A stretch of 64,000 nt of DNA from Luscinia megarhynchos (lineage: Eukaryota; Chordata; Aves; Passeriformes; Turdidae): the NCBI GenBank assembly GCA_034336665.1, contig JAPFBE010000032.1:4340001-4404000 (forward strand), read 5' to 3'. A program made the position numbers and the translations under genes. This document shows positions 39,092-51,216 of this stretch, in pieces (positions within the stretch are counted from its first letter, which is position 1; every line of letters starts with the position of its first letter). The notes below the pieces were generated by a model. That model was not told the DNA's origin, did not search any database, and was given only the letters and a program-made list of their open reading frames with translations.

Positions 39092-39456
39092 TGTGGACAC
39101 TGCTGAAGGCCTAGGCTCATTTTAGCCAGGCCTTTTCTCACGTTCTGAGTCTTTTTCTCAGGCCGTGAATCTTTCTCAGCTCCAGCCAGGATTTTTCCCA
39201 GGCTAGAGACTTTTTCTCTACTGTAAACACAAGAGAAAGAATCATAACAAGAGATAAACACCTGCTGGATCCGTGGGAAAGCCAGGGACAAGAGCTGTCT
39301 ATTTCTCTGACCAATGAACTGTCTGTATTTTGTTTTTCACGAACTGTCTTATTTAAGCCATGGCTTCCTTCAATAAATTGCTCTTTCTTGCACCAAGTAA
39401 GGGAGTGCCTTGTTGCTGTGTTGTCTCTCCGCTCCGTAACCCTTCATACAGCAACA
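39092..39456 (+). mobile_element. 3' LTR of E8
   Basis: 365 bp, same signals as the 5' LTR. Preceded by the polypurine tract AAACTAAAAGGGGGACT. Ends GCAACA, then the CCCACC duplication. Confidence 0.93.
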
Positions 39457-39462
39457 CCCACC

Positions 39463-39860
39463 TTCTCCCTCTTTTCAGAGGGAGTACCTCCGGGCAGCTT
39501 CCTGCAGCCTCGGCTGCTGCTGCCATTGCCAGGACACTGTACAGGACACATGAGAGCCAGGGGAAAACCAAAACACTCCCCACCCTCCACCTTCTCTCTC
39601 TCCTCGGGGCTGCCATTACCCCTGGGAGGCTCAGAGCTTGTGTCAACTGCCCTCTGAAGCTGTCTTAGCGAACAGCATCCCTTTGAGCCGCAGGATAGTT
39701 GCTGCAGCCTCTCTGCCTTAACACGAGCCCTTGCCAGTTGTGATCGTAACTACACCAAAGGGGAAATTGCTTGCAGGGGCAGAAAAAAAGGCTGTTATTG
39801 GTTTTTTTTTCTGTTTTGTTGTTGTTACTGTTGTCATTGCTGCTTGTCTGCCTTGTTTTA
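39463..39860 (+). mobile_element. Old LTR, middle fragment
   Basis: Continuation of the LTR interrupted by E8. No clear signals except a T-rich stretch near 39800. Assigned by position. Confidence 0.4.
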
Positions 39861-39863
39861 TAC

Positions 39864-39930
<67 letters not shown>
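39860..39930. repeat. (TACA)n/(TA)n microsatellite
   Basis: A short TACA repeat passes into more than 25 TA units and abuts the 3' end of a CR1, where microsatellites often grow. Confidence 0.95.
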
Positions 39931-39932
<2 letters not shown>

Positions 39933-41068
39933 CACAGAATAATGAGGTTGGAAGAGACCTCTAAGATCATTGAATCCAACCTATGTCCTAAGTCCTCAAC
40001 TCAGAGTCTAGACTATAGCACCAAGTGCCATGTCCAGCCTTTTCTTAAACACATCCAGAGATGGTGATTCCACCACCTCTCTGGGAAGACCATTCCAGTA
40101 CTTTATTATTCTTTCGGTGAAAAAATTTTTTCCCTAACATCCAACCTATACCTTCCCTGACATAGCTTGAGACTGTGTCCTCTGGTTCTATCAGTTGCTG
40201 CCCCGTGGAAGAGACTGACCCCCACCTGTCTACAGCCTCCCTTCAGGAAGTTGTAGAGAGCAATAAGGTCACCTCTAAGCCTTCTCTTCTCCAGGCTAAA
40301 CAACCCCAGCTCCTTCAAACGTTCCTCATAAGGCTTGTGCTACAAGCCCTTCACCAGCCTTGTTGCCCTCCTCTGGACACATTCAAGCATCTCAACATCC
40401 TTCCTAAACTGAGGGCCCCAGAACTGGACACAGTACTCAAGATGTGGTCTCACCAGTGCCGAGTACAAGGGAAGAATGACCTCCCTGCTCCTGTTGGCCA
40501 CACAATTCCTAATGCAGGCCAGGATGCCGTCAGCCTTCTTGGCCACCAAGGCACATTGCTGGCTCATATTCAGCCGGCTGTCAACCAGCACCCCCAGGTC
40601 CCTTTCCGCCTGTACACTATCCAGCCACACTGTCCCCAGCTTGTAACGTTGTAGGGGATTTTTATGGCCAAAATGTAGAACTCGGCACTTAGACTTATTA
40701 AACTTCATGCTGTTGGACTCTGCCCATCTATCTAACTGATCTAAGTCTCTCTGCAGAGCCCTTCTTCCTTCCAATAGATCAACACAAGCTCCCAGCTTAG
40801 TGTCGTCTGCAAATTTGCTAATGAAGGACTCGATGCCCTCATCCATATCATCTATAAAAATATTAAACAGAACTGGCCCCAGCACAGAGCCCTGAGGGAC
40901 ACCACTGGTGACTGGCCGCCAGCTGGATGCATCACCGTTCACCACCACTCTCTGGGCCCGGCCATCCAGCCAGTTCCTAACCCATCAAAGAGTGCTGCTG
41001 TCCAAGCTGTGCGCTGCCAGCTTCTCCAGGGGTATGCTGTGGGAGACAGTATCAAAGGCCTTGCTGAA
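39931..41068 (-). repeat. CR1 LINE, 5'-truncated, with RT fragment
   Basis: Minus-strand CR1, 3' tail at 39931 (forward ATCACAGAATAATGAGGTTG) and 5' truncation near 41068. The frame 40948-40340 (202 codons) holds the CR1 reverse-transcriptase palm and thumb: [28 protein letters not shown] (the catalytic DD) and a C-terminal [15 protein letters not shown] end. It lacks the endonuclease and N-terminal RT, so it is inactive. It is inserted in the old LTR that also hosts E8. Confidence 0.93.
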
Positions 41069-41084
41069 GTAAATATAATGAAGT

Positions 41085-41250
41085 AAATATCTATATATTC
41101 TGGTAAAAAACTGTTATTCCTTTTCCCACATCTTTGACTGAAAGTCCAATAATTTCAAATTTATAATAATTTGGAGGGAAGGGGGTAATATTTTTCCATT
41201 CCAGTAAGGTTCCTGCCTTCCCTGGCAGACATCTGTCTTAAACCAGAACA
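41085..41250 (+). mobile_element. Old LTR, right end (ERVL-type U5)
   Basis: GGTAAAAAACTGTTATTCC through TGGCAGACATCTGTC to AAACCAGAACA. It has the same U5 organisation as E2, the solo LTR at 32893 and E13. Confidence 0.75.
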
Positions 41251-42131
41251 CCTGCTCTCTTCATTCATACTGCTGCTGACAGTACTGTACAAAAGTCATC
41301 CTGGGAAGAATGTCTCCTACTGGGAGGAAAGGAAAAATATGCGGTTGGAGTGGGTTAGAAAGTCTAAAGACCCTGCTGTCACATAGATTTAAGTTTAAAC
41401 CTCTAATACTGTTATGTATCAGTTGCTAATGAAAACATGTGTAGATTTAAAATTATCATGATTCCATGTTTTTCTATAAAGCATTCTGGGTGCTAATTAA
41501 CAAATGCCTAAAAGTTCCTAAAATCCTTCCAAAATTATTTAACATGAAAGATGCATGCATCTCTTCCATCAGTTTAATGCTCAGAGTACATGATACATGG
41601 CAAATGTCATAACGTCAGTGAACTGCTCCAACTTTTTGAAGAGTACAAGGTACAGCTACTATAGGGAAGTGTCACTGTAGTTGCTGTCAGACATAATGAG
41701 ACCTCCTTCAGGTCACAAGAACCCATGAATAAGACTCAGTCTGTTGAACAGAAATGTGAACTACATCATATATCCTCATGCCTCAACAAGTCCAGCCCCA
41801 GCAGGACAGGAGGACTACAATCTCTCCATCCCTTGCTTCCTCATTTGTAATTCCAAATGAAGATTGAAAAAGCAGCATTATTTATGGACAGGAAGATCTT
41901 TAAGACATAGAATTATCCTTCCTCTTATTTTGAACATTTCTGCATTGCTTATAAACCATCACAGTGAAATCAGTGGTCCTTTTGGAACACTGAAGTGACC
42001 AAGTTCCCACTTTTTTACCCTGGAGAGATGAGGGGTCTGGCACTCCAGCTATGGCTGAAGCATGTCAAGAATGCAGCATGTAGAGGATGCAGTACTGGTT
42101 AAAAAATAAGACTATTCTCTGTATCTACCAG
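41251..42131. other. KIF2A intron, nothing recognised
   Basis: Intronic sequence; no boundary or ORF of note. Confidence 0.55.
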
Positions 42132-43132
42132 TGTTGGATTGACCTTGGCTGGATACCAGGTGCCCACAAAAGCCACTCTATCACTCCCCTCCTTAACTGG
42201 ACATGGGAGAGAAAATATAAAGAAAGGTTAATGAGTTGAGATAAGGGTAGGGAGAGATCACTTACCAATTACCATCATGGGCAAAATACTTGACTTGGGG
42301 ATATTAATTTAATTTATTACAAATCAAATCAGAGTAGGATAATAAGTAAAATCAAATCTTAAAAACTTCTCCCCCACCCCTCCCTTCCTCCAAGGGTCAA
42401 CTTTATTCCCAATTCTCTATCTCCTCCCCCTGGTGGAAATGATTTCATCACGTTGTTTCTGCCACTCTGTCCTCCTCAGGGGGAGGACTCCTTCCCCTGC
42501 TCCACTGTGGAGTCCCTCCCACAGGAAACAGTCCTCCACAAACTTCTCCAATGTGAGTCTTTCCCATGGGCTGCAGTTCTTCACAAACTGCTCCAATGTG
42601 GGTCCCTTTCAAAGGGAATCAGTCCTTCAGGAACAGGCTGTTCCACTGTGGATCCCCCAGGGGGGTCACAGATTCCTTTGGGTATCCACCTGCTCCAGTG
42701 CAGGGTCATCCACAGGCTGCAGGTAGATCTCTGCTCCCCCATGGTCTTCCATGGACTGCATGGGGAACAGCTGCTTCATCATGGTCTTCACCACAGACTG
42801 CAGGTGAATCTCAGCTCCAGTGCCTGGAGCAGCTCCTCTCCCACTTTCTCCATTGACCTTGGTGTCTATATAGCTGCTACTCTCACATTTTCTCACTCCG
42901 CTCTTCTCTGTCTGCAATTGCTTCTGTGCAATAACTTTTTTCCTTCTTAAATTTGTTATCTCAATGATGCTACCACCATCACTGATGGGCTAAGTCTTAG
43001 CCAGTGATGAGTGTCTTGGAGATAGGTGGCATGGGCTCCACTGGACATAGGGGAAGCTTCCAGCAGCTTCTCACAGAAGCCACTCCTATAGTTCCCCCTG
43101 CTACCACAACCTTGTCATGCAAACCCAATACA
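42132..43132 (-). mobile_element. Solo LTR, minus strand (TGTATTGG family)
   Basis: About 1 kb. Reads on the minus strand from TGTATTGGGTTTGCATG (43132) to CCAACA (42132). It shares the GAAGCTGCTGGAAGCTTCC block and the ATTTAAGAAGG region with 25105-26897. Target repeats are not clear (CTACC lies near both ends but is not exactly placed). Confidence 0.8.
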
Positions 43133-43195
43133 CTACCTTGCAAATGTCAAATAATGATATATTATCCAACTATGTAGCTCTTGGAAAACAACTTA

Positions 43196-43702
43196 AAATA
43201 CTATGTTCAGTTTTGGGCCACTTGCTACAAGAAGGACATTGAGGTGCTGCAACATGTCTAAAGTGCAGCAATGAAGCTGGTGAAGGTTATAGAGCACAAG
43301 TCATATGAGGAGTGGCTGAGAAAACTGGGGGTGTTTAATCTGGTGAAAAGGAGATTTGGAGGAACCTTCTCACTCTCTACAACTACCAAAATGAGTTTAT
43401 AGTGAGGTGGGTGTTGGTTTCTTTTCCCAAGTATCAAGCAATAGGATGAGAGGAAACTGCCTCAAGTTATGTCAGGGGCGGTTTGGAGTGGACATTAGGA
43501 AAAACTTCACTGAAAGAATTGTCAAACCCTGGCACAGGCTACTCAAGGCAGTGGTGGAGTCACCATCCCTGGAGGCATTTAAAAACTGGGGATGTGGCAC
43601 TTGGGGACATGGTCTAGTGGTGGGCTTGGCAGTACTGGGGGAAAGGTTGAACTTGATCATATTAAGGGTCTTTTTTAACCTCAATGATTCTATGATTCTA
43701 TG
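43196..43702 (+). repeat. CR1 LINE 3' fragment
   Basis: Sense CR1 from the RT C-terminal region (gttcagttttgggccacttg) through the 3' UTR to the tail GATTCTATGATTCTATG. 5'-truncated. Confidence 0.92.
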
Positions 43703-44272
43703 AAATGGTTTTTGAAAGCATTTAAGGAGAAGAACTTCATTAAAATTTCAATGACTAATAAAGTTATAAAAATTATTTATGCTGACTATGTCTCTGGATT
43801 TCTTTAGAATAACATGGATCCTGGTCATAACTGTCCACAGGGAAGCTGTTCTCAAAAGAAGTTTTTGATTTTTTTTTTTAATATTTCACAAGAATAAGTT
43901 TCCAAATCATATTTTAACCTTCTATACAGATGCGATGCACCATGCCTAAAGGAATCTCTCAGAAAGCTAAAATTACAAGTTTTTACTATATCATTTTATA
44001 TGCTTTCCAATTTAAAAAGTATCACATATTTTCAAAATGTCTTGCTCTCTAATTGCACATTAGAAATCCTTTTACAATAAATGCCTTCTCATTGACAAGC
44101 AAAACCAGCATCTTGAAACCGGTAACATTTTGATAAATTATCTTACATGTTAAATAAATAATATTCTCCAATTGAATACTACTTCTATGTTTCAATCTCT
44201 TCAATTTATTTTGCCTCTAACATGATAAAATATTTTGGATGAAATGGTATTATTATCTACATGTTACAGTTC
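43703..44272. other. KIF2A intron, nothing recognised
   Basis: AT-rich; no element recognised. Confidence 0.55.
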
Positions 44273-44510
44273 TATTAGGTTTTCATGGCCAGGTTTTGCA
44301 AGAGGCTACAGGGATGGCTTCTGTGAGAATCTGCCAGAGGCTTTCCTTATATCTGATGGACCCAGTGTCAGCCAGCTCCAAGACAGACCCTCTGCTGGCT
44401 AAGGCTGAGCCCATCAGAGACAATGGTAGCTGATTTGATTTGCAATCAATTAAACTAATTTTTCCCCAGTTTGAGTCTGTTTTGCCTGTAATGGTAATTG
44501 TTGAGTGACT
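44273..44510 (+). mobile_element. LTR fragment, internally deleted (TGTATTGG family)
   Basis: The U3 start (CATGGCCAGGTTTTGCAAGAGGC) jumps to a U5-like end (TTTGAGTCTGTTTTGCCTG). Most of the LTR between them is missing. Confidence 0.65.
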
Positions 44511-44699
44511 AAGGCCTTCAGGACCTTGAGAAGGTTGGTAAGGGCACAAGTTATATTCTCCTCTTCTTTGGGGTGTTTCATAGTGATAAGGTATCCGAGA
44601 TCATCCGGGCCCAAAAATTTTTACTGTATCGTTAAGACTCTGAAATGAGGGACCAGGGCGGGGGGAGGGGAGAGAATTTGCTTTAGCATGCACTTTTTA

Positions 44700-45900
44700 G
44701 AAAACCTGCCCAAGCAGTCTCTTCTTTCCCTCTCGTGGTACAGGGTCGGAGATATTTCACAAAGGAAGTGGCATCAATGCCAGTTGCAGCTCCAGGCTCG
44801 TCTCTTCTCCTCTTGGCGGTTTGGGGAGCTGGAGGCACCATGCCAGGAGTAAACAGCAGCGAAAGCCTTCCAGCTGCAGTTTTGGCCTCTCCTCCTTCTC
44901 CTCATGATTTTGGGAAGCTGGAGGCTCGTCTGAGAGAAAAGGGCAGTGACACCCACCACAGTTCAAGACACAATTTAGCTGCAGCCAGCCAAGAGGATTG
45001 AGCCCAGCTGCTTGGTCTTGACTGTCCCTGCCTCTGGGAATACAAATTCCCTCTGTGAGTTTGCAGCCCCTGGGTCTGAAGAACTCCAGTTGGAGCTCCA
45101 GCTGTCAGGAGATAAGCAGAGCAAGGGATAAGAAAACAGAGGAGGGAGCGATTGGGAAAAGACTGACACAATTTTTCCCTTTGTCCTTTGACCAATGCAG
45201 TCAAAATCCAGGGCATCATTTTGGGGTTGTGGGGAGCAATTTTTTTGGGTCTCTATTTCAGGGAATCCACGGGATTGAGCACTTTGTATCTGGTGGTTAT
45301 TTGCCTAATGTTTCCTGACTGTTGCTGCCTTAGGGTGAATTCCATAACTGCCTGTCCACAGTTGGGCATCGCGCTGGCAGGAGCGGAGCGATAGACCCCA
45401 CTCTTTCCTGGGCTGTTGTCAACAGCGCCAAGCCAGGGAACAAAAACACTGGGTAGCCCCAGCCCAGCTCCTTAACTTTGCCATGCCCCCTCCATTGTGC
45501 TTTGCCATGTGGAAAAGATTGACCCTAGGTGACTCGTCGGGCCTTCATCTGCTGCTGGAACTGCTCTGTGAAGCTCCTGCCTTTCTGAGAGGGATCTGAT
45601 GCCATCTTATCCCTTTGCCCAAGGTCGTCCCTGCTGGGTGCCATATGGGAAGGTTATTTAGGGCATTTAGTGTCTCTCTTTGTTCCTATAGGGGTGGGGG
45701 CATGAGTTGTTATCAGTTTGGTATCTAGCAGTTATTTACTGTTATTTTTTGCCTGTTGCTGTCCCGCTTGTTAGTAAACTGGTTTTTTTTCACTTATTTA
45801 CTTCTATTTGTTCCTTATTAGTGGAAAGGGATTGTTTGAGCCTATAAAGGGAGACAACTCATTTCAGAGTGTTCTCCTTTAAATTGTCTTAAACTGATAC
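44700..45900 (+). mobile_element. Degraded LTR-like sequence
   Basis: A GC-rich first half and a T-rich second half ending GGGATTGTTTGAGC, TTCTCCTTTAAATTGTCTT, typical of LTR U5 in this window. No paired ends or duplication. No ORF of significance. Confidence 0.4.
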
Positions 45901-45904
45901 CTTG

Positions 45905-46075
45905 CCATTACTGAAACTTGGTAGGAAAAATCCCATGACTAGAGTGTAACTATTGATGGCTACAGGCTGTTCAGAAGAGACGGGGAGGAAGGAAAGGAGG
46001 AGGGGTTGCCCTGTACATCAAGAGGTGGATTGAGTGTGAAGAGCTGTCTCTGAATATCCTAGTTGACCTAGGTGA
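45905..46075 (+). repeat. CR1 LINE fragment (endonuclease region)
   Basis: GATGGCTACAGGCTGTTCAG and following sequence match the ORF2 endonuclease part of CR1 in sense. It is separate from the 3' piece at 46943. Confidence 0.7.
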
Positions 46076-46189
46076 CTCAAAAAATTGTGTATTGCATATC
46101 TTCTCTAAGTCAATCTCTGCGGTCTGTTTTAAGTCTCTTTAAGACCCAGGAAATGGAACCTGTGTGTTCTACCCTGAGTTCTCAAAGGG

Positions 46190-46942
46190 GAAGGGGGGTG
46201 GCGTGTCCCTTTAAAACAGGGAACAGACATGAGGCAAGCTCTCTTTTTGTTCTCTCCAGGTTCCCGAGGGGGTTGCCTCGGGCAGGTCTCCAAGTCGACA
46301 CCTGAGAAGTAGCATTTCATAATCTGAAGCTGTCTGGAAGCAGATTTTGCAACATCTGTACTATTTGTTTTCTTTGGGTTTTTTTCTGCCACTTGTCGAC
46401 TCCTGTGAGGCGGCTCGAGGCAGAATTTTTTTTTGTTCTCCTCGAGCTTTGGATAATTTTGCAATACCTTCACTCCTGCTGCCTGTCATTTTGCCAAGGA
46501 GGGGTCGGAGCCGCTCTCCACGACCTTCCCAGCTGCTGCTCCCGTTCCAGCCTCCTGCTGTTTTCCTGTTTGCTGGTGGGGGAGGGGGGGAGAGCTTGCT
46601 TGACGCTGTCAGAGGTGTTTTCTTCAGATCTTTTCAATGCCGCCGCTCGGGACCGGACTGCATCTTTTCAGTGCCTGGCAGGACCGCTTCTTTTCCTTCC
46701 CCTGCCCTCCCCCCCATTAGGCCATGCGGGAAGTCTGTACCTTTCAAGTACCTCAGCCAATGGGGAGAGAGGGAAATGCGGCTGGGAAATTACGATAAAA
46801 AGGAGGCTGCATCCTCTAGCAATTTGAGAGACCCCATGAGAAATGCCCCATTCCCTCTCCCTTTATTCAAATAAAGTTACAGGACTCCTCTGTCTCCTTT
46901 TTGAACATAAACCTCTGACATTGTGGATTAATTTTCCTGACA
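46190..46942 (+). mobile_element. LTR-like sequence, limits uncertain
   Basis: Promoter-like GC-rich block, AATAAAG near 46870 and an end at TTTTCCTGACA (46942), directly followed by CR1. The left end is not fixed. Confidence 0.5.
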
Positions 46943-47065
46943 AAGGCTAGGTTGGATGGAGCTCTGAGCAACCTGGTCTATTGGAAGGTGTTCCTGCCCA
47001 TGGCAGTGGGGTTGGAACCTGATGATCTTTAGGGTCCATTTCAACCCAGGAAAACCTATGACCTC
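46943..47065 (+). repeat. CR1 LINE 3' UTR fragment
   Basis: GGCTAGGTTGGATGGAGCTC and GGTGTTCCTGCCCATGGCAG are CR1 3' UTR sequence; the tail is degraded. Confidence 0.8.
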
Positions 47066-47079
47066 TCCCTGTCCTTCTC

Positions 47080-47190
47080 TCAACCCATGAGCCTTTCATT
47101 ATATTTTCTCTCTCTTGTCCAGCTCAGGAGGGCAGTGATAGAACAGCTTTGGTGGGCACCTGGTGGACAGCCAAGGTCAAACCACCACAA
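47080..47190 (+). mobile_element. LTR 3'-end fragment
   Basis: TTTGGTGGGCACCTGGTGGACAG and AAACCACCACAACA match the end of the LTR at 52050-52116. Confidence 0.6.
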
Positions 47191-48805
47191 CAGAATTATT
47201 CCTCAAAATTTATTCTATGTTTTAATTTACTCCACATAAACACTTTTAGAGAACATAGCAGTGATCTCTACAGTCAACTGCAGAAACTTGAAATTAAGCT
47301 ACTCATTAGTAAACTATATTTGCATTAATTTTTAGAAGTTTGAAGTACCCCAGTTAATTACATAGCTCTGCTGCAAACAAGCAGTCAGTGTACCTGCAGG
47401 ATAAGTACTCTTTTAATTTAATAAAATACTGTTCAATTTCAGTCATTATAAACCATAATGATATGCCTTTTTCTTTACCTGCATATTTAATCAGTAGAAT
47501 TTTGCCAGTGTATCATATAAAGCCTAAACATGAACATGCTTTAAAACTAGGTCCTCTGCCAAAGAACCAAATGTAAATATCACACTGGAAGGCTGAATGA
47601 ATTTTCTTGATAAAAAAGGCAAAGAAAGAACCAGAAGCTGCAGATCATTGTCCACTCTTCTCACCACTTCACCACTGGAGTGCGAATCTCCTCTCCTCTT
47701 TCCAGAGAACTGGGGAGGACTGGAGGTAATTCCAGGCTAATGTATCTCCTACACCTCCCTCAATTTAATATATGTTGTTTAGAAACCTGTCAGCTCTCTA
47801 GACAAGCAGATTGCTTCTGCATCCATCTAGTTATCACAGGAACAAGTGCTGCAAATGCAAGAACTCAATTCAAGCAACCGTAAAGATGCACTGTAGGTTT
47901 CTTTTCTTTCTCTCCTTCCTTTTAACTGTAATTCAGAATAAATCATAACCACACAAGTGCTACTCTTCCTACATCAGTGTCTTAAGAAAAAACATAGCTG
48001 ATTGAATTCTGGATAAAAAGTAACATGCAAACAAACAACAAATCCAGAATGTTACAAATGGTCCTAGTACTGAGAAACTACATGGAATAGTAACAGGAAG
48101 AATGAGTTTGAAAGTGGTGTCTCATCATGAAAGAGTTTTCTTATTCTTAATTATAAAGTTATGTGAATAAAAAAAATAGTTCAAGCATATTCTCACTCAC
48201 TTTCAGAGATTTTTTCCTCTAATGTAAAACTAAATTGAATATAAAAGGATGGAATGCAAGCTTTATCAGAAATTAAACACCCATAGATCATGGATTATTC
48301 TTGATGGCATTTTCATGCATTTAAACAGGAAAAATGCTACGTTAACTCTATGAGAAGAGTAATATTTAAATAAAAAACTTCACCAAAATGAAGACAGCTT
48401 GTTAGCACTTTAAGGAGTGTTAAAGTTGATGGTGAGAACGTTACAAAACATTCACAAATGTTACTTTTATGTACAGAGAGGAATTCCCAACAGGCTAACT
48501 TTCCAAAACTTCTTCAGCAGTGAGGATACATTGCCTAGAGATGCATGGTTTAGCTTTCTGATTTTGAATATGATTTATGAAGTCATGTCCCAACAGAAAA
48601 AAAACAATTCTGTCTTTTCATTAGAAAAGCAAAGAAAAAAGACTAATTAAAAATGCCATTTTACCACCAATTTCATATTAGAACCATACCTAACATCCAA
48701 GGAGAAGACTAGGTTGCCCTAACATCATGGTTTTCATGTTGTAGTCTGAAGATTTCTGTCACCTCTAGACTAATTCCAAGGAGCCTGTGGAAAGTGACCA
48801 ACATA
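47191..48805. other. KIF2A intron, nothing recognised
   Basis: About 1.6 kb of unique-looking AT-rich sequence. Confidence 0.6.
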
Positions 48806-49169
48806 AATATATTGGGTCTGGCTGAGCTGGAGTTCATTCTCCCATAGCAGTCCTCCCAGTGCTGTGCTTTACAATGGAAGCTGGAAAGCTGTTGAGAACA
48901 CACCAGTGTTTTGGTTACTGCTGAGCAGTGCTGGCAGAGCATCTGTGCTGTCTCTCAATATTCCGCCTCCTCACCCCAAAGGCCAGTAGGCTGGGTGTGG
49001 ACAAGATCCTAGGAGGGAACATAGCCAGGCCAGATGACCCAAAGGATATTACATGCCATATGATGTCTGCTCAGATGTAAAAGCTAAGAAAAAGGAGGAG
49101 GAAGTGAGATATTAATTTTTATTACATTTGTCTTCCAGAGTGTTGGAGGTTGGGTTTTTGTTCTCTTAC

Positions 49170-49849
49170 TGTCCCAGTTTAAAAAAAATTTCCCATTATC
49201 ATGCTAAGGGAGCCTGCCAGTTACACCCAGACTTTTTTCAAGATTCTAGAAAAAGGGGTAGGTGGAGGCTGACTTCCGGGGGTTGGGGGAGCTACTCAAT
49301 CACCAGCAAGCTTGGAGGAGGAGGACGCCCCGTCTCCAGCCATGTGGTTGAAAAGCAAAAGAGCAAGATTCTCTGCAGTCAGACTGCCCTGCATTGACTC
49401 CGCTCCAGCCTACCACCTCTGAGACCACAGCTGACCACCAGGACTCAAACGGTGAGCAGGGAGCTGCCCCTCCACCCTGCTCCCACCTGAGACACAGCGC
49501 GGCCGCTACCACCTCTCTCCCCCTCCGCTCCCGTCTGCCACCTCTGCAGCTGTGTGAGCTCTGCCCTGTCTTCACCACCGGGACCGAGCGCAGGCGGAGT
49601 GTGTCTGCGGCTGAAAGAAAGGACTAGAACTGAGTTATCTGTTCTGTTGGCATTTTTCATAGCTGCTGTTGTTTCTGTTTTTCCGGTTAAATATATTAGT
49701 AAAGAGCTGTTACTCCTACCCCCTTATCTCTGCCTTAGAGTTTTTGATTCAAAGAAATATAATACTCAGGAGAGAGAGGACTTAAATTCTCTATTTCAAA
49801 GAAAAGATTCTGCCTTTATTGGCAGACACCTGTCATTCAAACCAAGACA
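49170..49849 (+). mobile_element. 5' LTR of E13
   Basis: TGTCCCAGTTTAAAAA to CAAACCAAGACA, 680 bp. The U5 part (TTCTGCCTTTATTGGCAGAC) is shared with E2; the U3 is unrelated to it. Confidence 0.85.
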
Positions 49850-49854
49850 GATTT

Positions 49855-49872
49855 TGGTGCCCAACGTGGGGC
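49855..49872 (+). promoter_or_regulatory. E13 primer-binding site
   Basis: TGGTGCCCAACGTGGGGC, five bases after the 5' LTR. One mismatch to the tRNA-Lys1,2 type site as I know it. Confidence 0.85.
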
Positions 49873-49925
49873 AGAGGGCATTTAGAGGAGAGTTAAGACA
49901 AGAATAGCAGCTCTTAAGTAGCAAC

Positions 49926-50060
49926 ATGTTGTCCAGTTTAATCTGGCTTGGGCTCCATGTGATCACAGATATCTCTCTCCCATTTGCAAACCCTTATTTG
50001 AACATGGGCCCCCTCACCAAAATTACTGTAGCTATTATCCGATTCATTTAGTAGGTTAAT
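49926..50060 (+). pseudogene. E13 hydrophobic leader ORF
   Basis: Starts MLSSLIWLGLHVITDISLPF and runs about 40 residues, ending at a TAG near 50050. It is apolar and in the same place (after the primer-binding site, before gag) as the membrane-segment leaders of E3 and E17. It is probably the decayed start of gag. Confidence 0.5.
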
Positions 50061-50429
50061 TATGTCAAGAATTCATGTTTTTTAAATTTTTTTCTGGAAA
50101 GTGGCCACATGGATCCAGAGCTATCGTACTCTAACTGTGTGTTTCTGGGGTTACTTCAATAATAGTATTTACTGTGAGAAAGTGAATGCAAGGAAAATCT
50201 TCTCCCAACCCATCACCCAGTTTTTGAGGCTACCCCATCAGTTTTCAAGGAGTTCAGATCTGTTTCAAATGCTAATCATATTATACAGTGGCTAGTGTTG
50301 CTGATAGGCCTGTTCTGCTTAGCATTCAGAGACAAGGGAATATTAGCTTAGATAACAACCCTGATACCTACCCCAAGAAATAAAGATGCTGCCCCAAAAC
50401 CTGATGCTGCCCCACAGCCCACCGCAGAA

Positions 50430-51215
50430 ATGAACCACCCAGAGTGGGTGGGGGTTCTAGTAAAAGAAATAGGCCAGATGTTGAAAGAGCTATTTTTGCC
50501 AGCTGGTGAGAAACCCTCCCCCTGCCCTAAAGAGGGAGAGTCTTATGGTGCTGCAGTAGAACCCGTAGATGTTACATCTGTCCAGGTTCCAGCTGGATCA
50601 CAGGGGCAGCCACATGCAGCAGCAGTTGCCCCTCTAGAAACTAGAAAATCTAAGATTAAAACAAGGCACCTAGATAATGAGGATCAGCAAAGAGGGCCCT
50701 CACAACCAGCAAGGGAGCCAGAAGTTGAGATCGTCACCAAGTCCCTCTCATATGATAGTCTCCATAATCTGCAAAAAGACATTGCATGGCGGGGCCATGA
50801 AGCTTTTGCAACCTAGTTACTTCGAGTCTAAGACCTTATAAAAACAAGTGTACAACTGGATAGTACTAAGGCCAGAAATTTGGGATCCTTGACCCAAGAC
50901 TCAAGTGTAGACCAGATATTTGTAAGGGAGCAAGGCCTCCTTTCCCTCTGGGAATGGCTTTTAATGAGTGTAAGAGAGAAGTTTGTCTATAAAGAGAAAA
51001 TGCAAGAGCACCACCATAGAATGCGCTAAAAGACCTTGAGGAAGGAATCCAGCAGCTAAGAAAAGTAGAAGTATTAGAAGTACTCTTTGGGAGGGATGGA
51101 CAGCACGACAATGACCCTGACAAGGTCAGGTGCATAGGGCAAATGTTGTAAAATTTGGCAACTCTGGGACCATCTCAATATACCACTTTTATTGCAATGA
51201 TTAATGCTGATAACA
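50430..51215 (+). pseudogene. gag: E13 gag remnant
   Basis: The open part 50430-50816 includes EIGQMLKELF and EIVTKSLSYDSLHNLQKDIA, aligned with the linker and capsid start in E3. A TAG at 50814 ends it; further capsid-like pieces continue in broken frames to LATLGPSQYTTFIAMI (about 51160-51205), the counterpart of GPSEYASALAIM in E3. The 3' LTR begins immediately after. Confidence 0.75.
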
Positions 51216-51216
51216 A

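Larger units (their letters stand above)
34582..39456 (+). mobile_element. E8: class II ERV (ERVK) with 6-bp TSD
   Basis: Two 365-bp LTRs (34582-34946 and 39092-39456), flanked by the perfect direct repeat CCCACC (34576-34581 and 39457-39462). The inside has gag, a dUTPase/pro region and remnants of RT, RNase H and possibly integrase, in 4.1 kb. Large parts of pol and all env are missing, so it is non-autonomous. Six-base duplications and gag structure support class II. It is inserted in an older LTR within the 20.6-kb KIF2A intron. Confidence 0.93.

Noticed and set aside
46347..46874. 175- and 144-codon plus frames
   Set aside because: Located in an LTR-like sequence; no homology and overlapping frames with similar length.
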